NCBI GenBank assembly: GCA_018697195.1
Contig: CM031857.1
Coordinates: 91,523,991 to 91,587,990 of the forward strand
Direction of reading: 5' to 3'
Length of the DNA: 64,000 nucleotides
Source of the DNA: Certhia americana
Lineage: Eukaryota > Chordata > Aves > Passeriformes > Certhiidae
Below are positions 13,001 to 24,292 of this stretch, one piece after another (position 1 is the first letter of the stretch; the number at the start of each line of letters is the position of its first letter). The position numbers were made by a program, and so were the translations under genes. The notes under the pieces were generated by a model. That model searched no databases. It saw only the letters and a list, made by a program, of their open reading frames with translations, and was not told the DNA's origin.

Positions 13001-15614
13001 GATTGGGAAAATACTGTTGATACAGGCATTGAAATTCTTCCAATCAAGTCTAAGAAATTTGTACTGATTTGACACTCTCTTTGGGCCAAAGGATCTTTTA
13101 AAAAGTCTTCTGTGTAAAAACTACTGGTTTACATCTCTTCTTGATATACTGAATTTACTCTTTAATTTACTGAATCTTCACACTCTAGGCATTTATTCCC
13201 ACATGGTCTAAAAGTCTTGGCTTTTTAAATAGTCCCTGAAAGGTCAGCAAGGGTTTTGCATGATGCTTGTAAAACCAGGGCTCTCAATTTGCTGATCCTA
13301 AAGATCCCTTTTTTTCTCCATGGTGAAAGAGGACCATAGGCAAACACAAGAAACAAGCAAACTTCAAAGGACAGAGAAAAGAAAGCAAGTGTGCTTCTAT
13401 CTTAAAATGGACTGGACTTCCCAAGAAAGTGTCCTGCTAAAGATGAGTTTTTAAAATAGGGATTTTAGTAGAAATATCGGTACTTCTTTGACTATGCAGG
13501 CTATGGATCTCAGTTAATGTCTAGATTTATAGACACAGCAGGTATCTGTGCTCTTAGATATAGATTGATACTAATGACAGAGAGGAATTTAGGGATCTAG
13601 GAGTTATGCTTCTATTATCATACATGGATGCTGCAAAGCCTTCAGACAGTTCTCTCTGACAGTTCTCTGCAAAGGACCATATAATGGGATGACAAGTACA
13701 GATGTAAAAATCCACACTTAAAGAGTGAATGTGGTAGAAAGAGAACAGAACTATATTGTAAGGCATTCGGGCTTCTCTTTAAAAGAGAACACCTGTACAG
13801 CAAGTTTAGGTTTTTGCCTAATAAAAAACAAATCAGATTACTGGCTTGGGAGACTAAGTACTATGTTTGATTACTTAAACAAGGAGTGGGAAGAAATGGG
13901 TGCTGAGAAGCACTGTGGTTCTGTTAAGACATCTGTTTGACATTCAAAGTTAGCAGCATTTTTTAGAATGGGTAACACCCCAGGAAAAAAGCTGTAATAA
14001 TTACAGATAGACTGAGGAATACAAAAGTAATCCTCTAAAGCTCATATAACTACAGTGCATGTGATATGGATAAGATCATAAGGGGAAAGTTGTAAAAAAA
14101 TAATAATATCAAATAAAAATGCTGAATAAACACTGATACATAGATAAAGATAAAATTCTTGTAAATATCCATGCACCATTACAGGAGGCCTAAAATCAAA
14201 AACCAGTTTGCCAGGCCTTGGATTTTTTTGCCAGGATTATTGGAGAACCTATAATCTGTATTGCACAATGGCGTCACAAAACAATGTGACATTGTTTGTC
14301 ACACACAAAGCCATATGGAGAGAACAGACTGTGGCAGAAGTGTTATGGGAGTGACCTTGCACCTGGAAAAAACCCATAGCTTACATTAACCCAAACTTTC
14401 TGAATAGGAAAGATCACATCAGATCTTGCCCCAGTACAGACTTCTGCCTTCAGAACCACTGTGTGGAAGCCAGCCAGAGAAAGACTTTGGATTAAGTCCT
14501 GAAACCAACGAGCGCATGACTGGCTTTAGGATTTTCCTGCCTTTACAGTGACCCTAAGGCTGCCAGCATAACCCTATCTGCTCTCTGACTTCTGAACCTG
14601 CAAGAGCAGCCCTCGTTGCAGTAGGAGCAGGCTCTTGGTTCTTCACAGCATCCTCCCTGCCTGAGCATATCTGACAAGGCACAGTCCTGCTGGTGTCCCC
14701 AGGATGTGATTGGAGCAGCTATAGGGATAGAACTCTGGCAGGAGGTCCAGTGCCAGGACAGTTTAGAACAGAGTGGGAAGAGACATCAGATTTTACAGGA
14801 TTGGGACATCAAAGCTTATTCACAGAGATGCCAGAGGCTATGACCTCTAAGTGGCTAAGTACCATAAAGAAAGCAGCAGAAAGCAACCATAGTGTCTAAC
14901 AGTGACAGCAATCATAACAGAGACAAAAGCATAGTCTGAATCAGCACACAAGCTACTAAATTATTGATAACTTCAGTGTACCTTTTTGGAATAGCTATTC
15001 TCAGAGAGAGAAAGTCTCTTTCTGATTTGATCCTAGCAGTTAAAATGTAAACTTTTCAGCTCTCTGTACAGAAGGTGATATGTTAGTTGCTGTATAGGAA
15101 TATACTGCTGTATAGGAAACAGGAAACAAGACCCACTAAATGAAATTAAAAATTTCCACAACACACTGTCACAAAAAAAAAAAAAAAATCAGAAGGGAAG
15201 CTGCCAGAATCTGTAGACTAAATCATCCCTACTAGTATGAAAAAGAACTCAAATGAGGGGAAAGCTGTGGGAGAAATTCCCTATTTAGAATTGTGTTCAG
15301 CTAGTGCCTTTGCTGTTTCTTCGACATTTCTGGCAAGGTTCGTAGATTTAACTCAGAGTTATTATTGTAAATATTAGTTCAAACTCATTTAAATTAGATA
15401 GTATAGGAGGGAAGATATTAGCCCTAGTTTTTTTATCCTCATGGTCTTGAAGGTTTTTAAAGGTGGTTTAAGGTAAATCAAAGAGAGCATCTGTGTTTTC
15501 TTTATCCTTAACAAGAACTATGTTATAGATTAAGTAAGTACATTCTTGCTTCTTCCCTGGTACTTCCTCTCCAGTCAGTGCTACTTATTTTTGGACTAAA
15601 GTCAACTAATACTT
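10088..15614. other. Unique AT-rich non-coding stretch
   Basis: No gene or interspersed repeat recognised. It includes a T run at 10924-10944, a possible recursive splice site at 11422/11423 (listed separately) and an A run at about 15173-15188. Frames such as 11838-12083, 12570-12860 and 13725-13940 have no domain features and no supporting splice context. Confidence 0.55.
11402..11430 (+). other. Candidate recursive splice site
   Basis: A pyrimidine-rich tract ends in TTTTCAG and is immediately followed by GTAATT, so a 3' splice site and a 5' splice site abut with no exon between them at 11422/11423. Recursive splice sites of this form are known in very long vertebrate introns. The donor half (GTAATT) is weak and the juxtaposition can occur by chance. 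Confidence 0.2.
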
Positions 15615-15648
15615 GAAATGAGCTCATTTCACTAATAGTGAAATGAGC
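15615..15648. repeat. Overlapping perfect palindrome and hairpin
   Basis: A 16-bp perfect palindrome (GAAATGAGCTCATTTC, 15615-15630) overlaps a 12-bp perfect inverted repeat (15622-15633 and 15637-15648) with a 3-nt loop. The same GAAATGAG word thus appears three times in alternating orientation within 34 bp. Confidence 0.85.
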
Positions 15649-15946
15649 AGGAAAACACCTTGCCATGGCTCTTGAACTAATCAGCAAAAAAAGATACTTC
15701 AATAATTGTAATGGTTTTGGGGAAAATACACAGTCATTCTAAATGTTACCAAGATGTATATCATTCTATGAAAATCTGTTGAAAGCACAACTCCTAAATC
15801 CTAAAGGCACTAGAGATGAAAAAGCCTCAGATTTTGTGTTCAGACTGTAGTAGAAGTGCTGGTACCTGGCAGACTACCTGCAGGGAGATGGTAGATGTAA
15901 CCTGCTCCTCCAGAAACTTCCCTGGGCCAATTAAGGTGTGTATAAC

Positions 15947-15996
15947 TTACTCTGGATCATTATGGTTATTAATTTACTCTGGATCATTATGGTTAT
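15947..15996. repeat. 27-bp tandem duplication
   Basis: TTACTCTGGATCATTATGG starts at 15947 and again at 15974, so the unit is 27 bp. The repeated part is identical over 23 bases, which points to a recent local duplication. Confidence 0.9.
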
Positions 15997-18663
15997 GAAG
16001 GATGGTGATGAATATGTGGAGATCATCAGAGAACTCATGTTATGTGACCTTTGGCCAATTTTCACTCACAAGTTAGCATCTCCTTAGACTAAAAAAGGTG
16101 CGAAACACTGCACAGAGAGGTTTAAAGGCTGATGAGTAATTTTGGTGACATCATTACCGAAGCCTTTTCCAAACAAAAATGGCAATTGTTTGCAATGTCT
16201 CTGCTAGTTTGCTGAAACTGGCTAACCCAAAGTTAATAGTCTTCATCATCAGCCACCATTTCCCCTGCAATTGTTATTTTGCTGTTATTTAGAAAAATTA
16301 AGAATATCCCTACACAGTCATATTTTCTCCTCAGCTCCACTGGTGGAAAGACAGGCCATTTAGGTCACTGGCGAGGACTGAAGACATCTGATTTAGAAAA
16401 AAAAAATTGGGACAGGGTCTGATTGTGTATATTCTGGATTAAAGTTACAGTTATTGTTCCTTCTATTCAAAGCTCCTAAGAGGTGTATCTCATTAAAAAA
16501 TGAAAATATACTATAGTGGCCCAATTTTGATGTTGCTGTCATTACTACTACAATAACAACATGAGTCCCCAGACATAAAGAAGACGTTTTGGAAACATAT
16601 AAGATGCACTATTTGACACCAAAGACCTTCTGGTCCCAGAATTACCTATAGGATCCAAGTCTACAATACAGAGATCCCTTTGAAATACTTGCACTTGAAG
16701 AAACCTTTAGCTAAACGGTACTCTGCCAGTTTAAACTCTCACAGCAATGAGTTCCTTCCTCTCTTATGTGAACAACATTTCCTACAGAAGCACATTAATG
16801 AGAAAAAATCCTGATAGATCATGAAATACTGAAGATAAGTTAAGATGGAACCTCAAGGGGACTTCTGGGATTCTTCACTACAGATCCCTCCACAAGCTAC
16901 ACCAGCAGTACAGCAGTATTGCATATCTTGTCACTACCTTTTTAGTATTTCTCTTTTTTTTAGGAGAGCCACTGTTCAGAGTAAAGAAAATGTTCTCAGG
17001 TGAAAAAAAACCCCAAGATGATGAATGCATTTTATATTTTGAAACAGCACATTGTTTTGATGGAGAAGAAGTGTTTAATGATGCTAAAGAAGGTAGAACT
17101 GCTGACTGATGTCATTTCAGGACTGATTGTTGAGAGCATCTTTCCAATGGGGTCTGTTCTTTGTGTGCCGGTTTTGTGAAAGAGTGAAGGCTTTGCTGTA
17201 CAGAAATTCCCTGAGACAAAGGGAAGGTTTAAAACCTCCCACACTTCACCCTGAAAGGTTGGTGCTAAATAGCAGTCTTGGCACTTAGGTTGCATTTAGA
17301 CAAATCGATTGTGTCTTTCTCCAAAGGTGTACACCATTCTGAGGTGAACACAAAGGAAACCAGCAGCAATAAACTGAAAAACAACAGAGGGAAAAAAAAG
17401 TAATATTCCTTGATTTGGGAATACTAAATTCAACCAAGAGGTTTATTTGGGGAACATTGTCATTCTAGGTTCACTTTGTAATCAACAAGAAGAACAGGCA
17501 CTTCCAGGATGTGACTTGAATAAAGCATGGTCTCACTTTTCCTTCATCAATTTCCTTTCTCTCTCAACTACCTTTGCAGAAGGCCTTGAACAACTCTGCT
17601 TCTAACTAGGCACCTCTACTGCAAGTCTCAGCTGCTTATCACTGGGTGTGAGAAAGTCAGGAAGTACAGTCACATGTTTTTGGTGCTTAGTACAACTTCA
17701 GGCAGAATTAAACACTACAGTCTCTACAGTCTGTCAACCATGTCTACTTGACTGTATGAGTGCCTGTATTACAAATTAACAGTAAAGAATACTTAAACAG
17801 CAGTGACAGCTGGGACCAAGCCTCCGGACTTTCTCATGCCTGCCCTCACCAATGGGCTGAAAAATCAAGCTTCCTCTTACCTATTCTTTCTGTGCTTCAT
17901 AGCCTCACACAGTGAACAGAATGAAGAACTTCTCTAGCTTGATGGGTAGGATAAACTCTGAGGAAAAAGGAATTGCGGTTCAAACCCCTTCAGTCCGAGA
18001 AAGGCTTAAAATCCATGTTTCCCACTTCTTGTAAGAGTGTTCAAACAATGAAGTTATTCTGAAGTGGTTGCTGTCTCTTCCTCCTCCAATCATTAGCTGC
18101 TTGCTCTCAAGAAATGACTCAGTGCTCTGGATTTCAAGTGGATGAAGGTGATTGAGGTTCAACACTTGTTCAGATCAAAACTGAGAGGTTTCCCAGGTGT
18201 TTGGTAGGTGGGAATTTCAGTGACCTGCTCAGACAGTGGAGAGAGAGAAGTTCCTAGATGCTTTGAATTATTTCAGAAGTGGCCACCTTTCCCCACCCAT
18301 TGTATTTGGAATGGAGATGTCTGTCTCAGAGGCTCCGAATCATCCTGCTGGGCTGCCTGGGAACATGACAGCACCCAAGCTGAGCAGTTCCTGTTGACAG
18401 TTCAAATACTGCCTTCACTTCATGACACAGTTCTTAGCCATTTCCTTTGAGCAGGTACCAAAGTGGTGCTTCAGTGACAAGTCTCCCTCAACTTCCATGA
18501 TCTATCTTAATAGACTGGAATACAGGAAAGGCTGCTTTAAGCAAAAGACCCCTTCTTCAAGGTGATCAAGGCAATTTGTTTTAATTTCTCAAGATCTCCC
18601 TTCTATAATGAGTCAGTATATATGCAATCATACTACTGAGCTCACTGGGGAGCTGATAAATGT

Positions 18664-18695
18664 ATTCAGCGCATACATATAGGTATGTGCTGAAT
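18664..18695 (+). repeat. 13-bp hairpin with one G-U pair
   Basis: Arms 18664-18676 and 18683-18695 pair over 13 positions with a 6-nt loop. The only non-Watson-Crick pair is G18671 with T18688, which is a G-U wobble in plus-strand RNA but an A-C mismatch in minus-strand RNA. The hairpin would therefore be more stable in a plus-strand transcript. It is too short for a standard microRNA precursor. Confidence 0.6.
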
Positions 18696-19940
18696 GCCAG
18701 CCTAGACATGACATTCTCCAGGCCATCTGTTAGCATAGCAATGAGCATAACAGGTAGACAAAGTGTGTTCACTCCACTATAAATGGCTAGTTGCATTAAG
18801 TATAACATTTACATTTGCTTGTAGTTGTCTGAATTCAGAAGCAAATTTGACACACTACACTCATGCCAGTAGATCCTCTATTTCCTTCCCCCCCCCCCAC
18901 TTAATTGCACACTTTTTTTGCTAGCTACTCTTCCCTTTTCAGTCCTCAGCATGCAAATTATGCCCACTTTCACTTATTTTCTGACTAATTTAGAACTAAA
19001 ATTTATGCTGCCATTCACGTCACTGCTGAAATTGGCTCAGAGCTTTCCAAGGGAGTTGCACTTGTTGACAGCAGGTATGAATATATTTCTTAGCTTTGAA
19101 TGCCTTCATGTGAAAAAAAAAATTGCAGAGCACTGTCAAAGCTGTGGCTGATACACTGCATAAATGTATAAAGTAAATAACCATACTTACTATGATGAAT
19201 TCTAGTCTTAGTCCCTAATAACCACCTTTTGCAGGTAATAGTTGCTGAACTTCTATGTGGAAAATATAAGCCTGACACCCTAGCATTTATGTACTAAAAA
19301 GCAAAGGCTGGTTATCAATATGCTTCCTTAAATCAAGAAATTTCACCACATGGCTAGGTGGTTAAAATATTAGCAATTACTGCAATATGATGATGGGCTC
19401 CTCCAGTAAGAACAAGAAGGAAATTCCCCAGGAGCAGCATGAGCCTGAGAAGTAAGTTCTATTCTAGATATTTTTTAGGCAGAAGGTGCTGAGCCTCTTT
19501 TCATAGGATATTGATTTGGATCTTTGCATTATATATCGACTGGCCTGACTGACCTTTGTCTGAACTGCAGCTGAACAGTTTTCAAAGCATCTGCTTACCA
19601 CAACAAAAGTAAACTGCAAAAGCATATTAGATACAAAACACTGACCTCTCTAGACTGTTTTTTTCCCCTTTGTTTGCTATTTAAACATCAGTTTACAGCC
19701 TGAATAGCAGCTTATGCAGGCTAACAAATTAACTGAATGAAATGTTAATATTTTGGTCATAATATATAACCTGTTAGAGAAATTTTACTGTTTAAAAAAA
19801 TGTAGACACTCTCTACTTTGCTAGCAAATAATGTAAGAAATGATTTCTGCTATGAAACAATCTGTAAAAGACCAAAATCCTTTACCACTGCATCTTTTTG
19901 GAATGAAACATTCAGTACTTTGAGAGTAAATACAGCAGAT

Positions 19941-20003
19941 AAGAAATCAGTAAACACACCAGCCAGTGTTTTTGGCTGTAAAGAAATCAGTAAAAACACC
20001 AGC
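19941..20003. repeat. Tandem duplication, period 40 bp
   Basis: AAGAAATCAGTAAACACACC at 19941 recurs with one substitution at 19981; the matching segments are 19941-19963 and 19981-20003. It is a small local duplication with no wider array. Confidence 0.85.
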
Positions 20004-20862
20004 ACAGGGCACTTTTAGACACCCATGAAGAATACAGGTGGAATACGGATGTAATTGTTCTTCAAAAGAAACTATATATAGTAGCCCTGAAAGCATGTGA
20101 TTCTCCCTGTTATTTCACATTTGACTTTAAAAAACATTTAGCTTGGTTTCAGCAATGTACTTATTATATTTCAATTTAGAAAAATTAAATAAAAAAAGGA
20201 AAATTCACTGCAAATAGAAAAAGGGACAAATTTTAGTTATAATCTAAATTTCCCATTAATTCTACTCTAGAGAACAAAGCTTTACAGTGAAATACCATAT
20301 ACAACTCCCAGTAAAAACAGAATTGAAAAAGTCCAGCAATGAGCAGGTTTCACTCAGTCACTGTTTTCCAATGGGATTTACAGCCACTGTGCTGAATGAG
20401 TATCTAGAAGGCCCTGGACCCACTCTACCAGGCAGCAATAGTTATACTTATGGCAAATAGATATGAGCAAGCACAGATACATGCACTAATACCACAATTA
20501 ATTTTTCTCTGTTAGGTAGGAATGAAAGGCAGAAAAAAAATATTCCATTGAAATGACTGAAGGTATGGGGGCTGATGCCTGAACCAAATGCCTGGAGTAT
20601 ACTCTTTCTCTGGGCCTTGTGCTGAGCTCATTTGGTTCCTGACTGCTCTTTTTATAATTGGGTTTTCCACAGAGTAGTCACACAATTAGTATACTGAATG
20701 CTGAGGTCAGAATCAGGCTTAGAAAAGACCAAGGACTTTTGCACTTGCCACTGGGCAGAACAACTTTCCAGAGCCAAAAATGATTGCCCCAGCTCCCAGA
20801 AAATAATGCTGGCAGGCTAATAAAGCTGCAGGCTTAAAAGGCTTTAAGGCCACCAAATACAC

Positions 20863-21927
20863 TGTTGTGGGTTGACCCTGGCACAGTACCAGATGCTCAC
20901 CAAAGCCGCTCTATCATTCCCCTCCTAAACTAGAAGTTAGGAGAGAGGGAAAATATAGTGAAAGTCTCGTGAGTAGAGAGAAGAGCAGGGAAAGATCATC
21001 CACAATTTAATGTCATGGGCAAAACAGACTAGTCTTGGGGGAAAAAAAAATATTACTAATCAAATCATAATAGAATAATGAGAAATAAAAACGAATCTTA
21101 AAAATACCTCCTCCCCTCATCTCCCTTCTTCCCAGGCTCAGCTTTACATCCAGTTCCTCTAAATTATCCTCCCAGTGATGCAGGGGGATGGAGAATGGGT
21201 GCTGTGGTCAGTTCATCACATGCTGTCTCTGCTGCTCCTTTGTCCTCAAGAGGAGGATGCCTCACATGCTTCCGTGCTTAAGCATGAGGTCCATTCAAGG
21301 GGAGCCAAGTCCTCCATGAACTTTTCCAACATGGAGTCCTTCAACAGGCTTCAGTTCTTCACAAACTTCTCCAGTGTGGTTCCTTCTAGGGGATGCAGTT
21401 CTTCAGGAACAGCTTGCTCCAGCTTGGGGGTCATAGGTCCTGACAACTGCTCCAGTGTGGGCCTCTCTCTCCATGAAACAACTTCTTGCCAGAAGGCCTG
21501 CTCCAGGGTAGGCTTCCCACAGCTTCCCACAACCTCATTTAGTCATCCAGCTGCTCTGGTGTGGGCTCCTCCAGGAGCTGCAGGTGGATATCTCTTCAGT
21601 CTGGAACTCCATGGGCTGCAGGGCGATACCCTACTTCACCAGGGTCTTCTCTTCAGCACCTGGACTTCCTCCTCCTCCTTCTTCTTCACTGACCTTGGGG
21701 TCTGCAGGACAGTTTTTCTTGCATAGAATTCTCAGCTGCATTTGCAGTAACTTTTGCTCCCTTAAATACACTATCACCGAGGTGCTACAGCTTTCACTGC
21801 TTGGCTTTGACTTGTAGTCTTCTGACATTGGCTCTACTGGATATGGGGGAAACTTTTAGGAGCTTGTCACAGAAGTCAGCCCTGTAGCCCTGCCCAGTAC
21901 TAAAACCTTGACATGCAGACCCATACT
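20863..21927 (-). mobile_element. Solo LTR of an avian endogenous retrovirus (ERVL-like)
   Basis: The plus strand opens with a GGGTTGACCCTGG motif, continues through CCAAAGCCGCTCTATCA and GGGCAAAACAGACTAG, and closes near AAAACCTTGACATGCAGACCC. This is the layout I recognise for a widespread bird LTR family that ends in TGT...ACA. Read on the minus strand, a TATA-like GTATTTAAGG lies near 21.77 kb with a U3-like part before it, so the element is called minus. The full length of about 1.07 kb is retained. No gag, pol or env lies beside it, so it is a solo LTR left by recombination. No clear target duplication was found and the right end has diverged. The 183-codon frame at 21175-21726 lies wholly inside the LTR and is not a gene. 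The subfamily name is uncertain. Confidence 0.88.
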
Positions 21928-24117
21928 AGTCCTTAGGAAAAACAGTCTCTTCCTTCCCTCAGGCAAACAACCCAGGTATTTGGAAACCTAAGCAGCTGTT
22001 TTCTAGTTTCTCTAAAAGAAGTTAGAGTCAGAAAAGAGGTTAGGTAGGGGAAGAGCAGAAGACATGAAGTCAGAGTTAGTACTCATTTGGTCTGGGAGGT
22101 ACTGTGAGACACAGAGGTCTCTATGCAGAGGATATTGCTTCTGAGGAAGAAGTAGAGCACCCACAGAAGTGTACAGGTGGTGAATTGGGAAGAATATTTG
22201 TGTCTGTAAGTGATGCCAACCCTAACCAAAGTGAATGATCTCTGGAGAGCCGAGAGGTTTGTGGGTTTTCCCCTCTAGCATAAATTTTTAGCAGAAGGAA
22301 AAAGACACAATGCAGGAAGGGGGTATCAAAAATTGCAAGTGTTTTTGAGAACCAACACTTATTCAAATTGTGCAGTGATGCCACATCTTCTGTCACTGAA
22401 ACCTAGCATAACAGTCCTCCTTAAACCTGAACTAACACATAAGCAGCCCATCCAGGTACACACTGGTCCATCACCTGAGCTGTGGGTACCAAGTCAAAGA
22501 CTAAGTAAATAACATTTGACACAGAGACTCAACTCCTAAAGAACATTTGCCAAGGCTGGCCAATTTCCTTGCTCACTCTCTGCAGAAGGTGAGGACCCAA
22601 TGCACGACAAAGTAATGGACTGATAGTATATCTATAACCCAAACTGACATAAAGGGTAGCAGTAGAAGTGGGTATAGGTCAACAAAACTTAGCTGCAAAA
22701 TTACAGCAATTTCTTTGTCCAAGTCTCTGACCTACATGGCAGTAATGCATGTAGATGATGAAAAAACAGATGTGCCTTCACATTCAGTTCAGCATTATTA
22801 GGCTCTCATTAGTAAAAGCATGAGTAAGAACTTGATGTGGAGTCTTATTACAAATCTTCAAAGGTATCTGAAAAAAAAAATCTTCACTACAGTACCATAG
22901 ATACTGATAGCTCACCTGCAAAAGTATGATACTTTGTCATATGAACACAAAAAACAAAATGAGCATTGATCCATTAAACAGATTGTTCCTGACAGGGCAC
23001 GGCATTAGGGTAGAGTCTTTTAAAGAGCAAATTCATGTAGTCATATCTAACTAATTAGTCTGAGGCAAGAGACTGAAAAAACTTATGCCTGCAGCTAAGC
23101 AAGATCCTCAGTGAAATGCACTATCAGAATTTATTGTTATCATTGGTCAGACAAGGCCAACAACATCACTACAGAGAGAGCAAATCAGGGATAATATCTA
23201 AGTAATTAGTAGTTAGGTCTACTGTGTCACACATATTCTGTGACCACAGAAACATAACAGGAAGGACCACCCATTTATAATGTACCAGAATAAGGAAGCA
23301 TCACAATAGGTAACCACAGAGGCAGTTAAATCCTGCGTGGGCTTACTTACAACCGTGGACACTTCTTTCAGAAATTTAAGAATCTCCTCTGTCAATCCAC
23401 TTGTTCTCAGGGCCAGATTCAGCACATCTACTTCAAGAAGATTACTTAAGTATCAAAATGCCAGATTCTAGGAAGGTGGTTCACACACAAATCTGTCAGC
23501 TGGGAGAGGTCAATCATCTTCAAGGGTCAAGCAGTGCCCTTGCCTACGGGGTGAATTTGCAGCTCATTGAGAGAAACCACAAAGCTTTTGGTTGCTGCAT
23601 GTATACAGAGGGAATAAGTTCTACTGACAAACCTATGTCTGCTGTTTTCCTGCATATACTGGATGCCTTCAGAAACGCCAAGGTACTAGGAAAAGATGTA
23701 GAAGGAATTCAGGCCATCTTGATCCAGATCCTTAATGTACAGCCTTGAGTCAGGCACTTATGCCTTGATTTTGATGGAATCCAGGGACAGAAACAAAGAA
23801 GAGCCATAAACCAGTGAGGATGGCAAGGGGCTATTTTCATCTTGCTTGGTGGAAGTGAGAAGAGATGAAAACTTCACATGTAATAGGAAGACATTCAAAG
23901 AGGCACCAGAGCAATGCATTGGCGTAGCTCCTGCTGGAAGTGTCTGAGGGAGCAAAAGATGGCAACAATTAAGGGAGCTGTGGCAGCAGGAGTAGGCAGA
24001 GGATTTTTCTTGATGATTTAGGAGACAAAGGAGATGGGAATGTATTTATAGAGGCAAGCTGGGTTGGAGAAGGTATTTTCAAAATAGAGGTTGCAAGAAC
24101 AAGGTTACCGTGCTTGT
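21928..24117. other. Unique non-coding stretch between LTR and MIR
   Basis: No gene was identified. The longest frame (23401-23748, plus, 115 codons) lacks recognisable domains. Part of 23.2-24.1 kb is adjacent to the MIR and could contain further old repeat sequence too diverged to name. Confidence 0.5.
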
Positions 24118-24292
24118 GTCTCTGCCACTGAGTCATTGTGACAATTTCCCCATCTGTAAAACTGAGATAATAATACTTACCTATCTTACAGAGGGAGGGG
24201 AGTCTGTTGTGAGGATTAATTAGCTAAGGTTTGTACAGCACTTTGAACATGTAGAGAGCGATATAAGTGCTCAGTACTAAGATTATTATTAA
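24118..24292 (+). mobile_element. MIR-type SINE (ancient amniote CORE-SINE)
   Basis: The order of diagnostic MIR words is preserved: CTCTGCCACT, TTGTGAC, TTCCCCATCTGTAAAACTGAG, ATAATAATACTTACC, TGTTGTGAGGATTAA, CAGCACTTTGAACA, ATAAGTGCTCAGTA and a final ATTATTATTA. A short block after the TCTGCCACT word is missing and a small GGGAGGGGAG insertion interrupts the middle. This family stopped moving before the mammal and bird lineages had fully diversified, so this copy is very old. MIRs are sparse and usually badly decayed in birds. Confidence 0.85.

Larger units (their letters stand above)
15997..20862. other. Unique AT-rich non-coding stretch
   Basis: No gene recognised. It holds a hairpin at 18664-18695, a C run near 18889-18899 and a 40-bp-period duplication at 19941-20003 (hairpin and duplication listed separately). 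Frames at 17032-17295, 18208-18450 and 18918-19151 show no family features. Confidence 0.55.

Noticed and set aside
21175..21726. 183-codon plus-strand reading frame
   Set aside because: It lies entirely inside an antisense-oriented LTR and reflects the LTR's base composition, not a gene.
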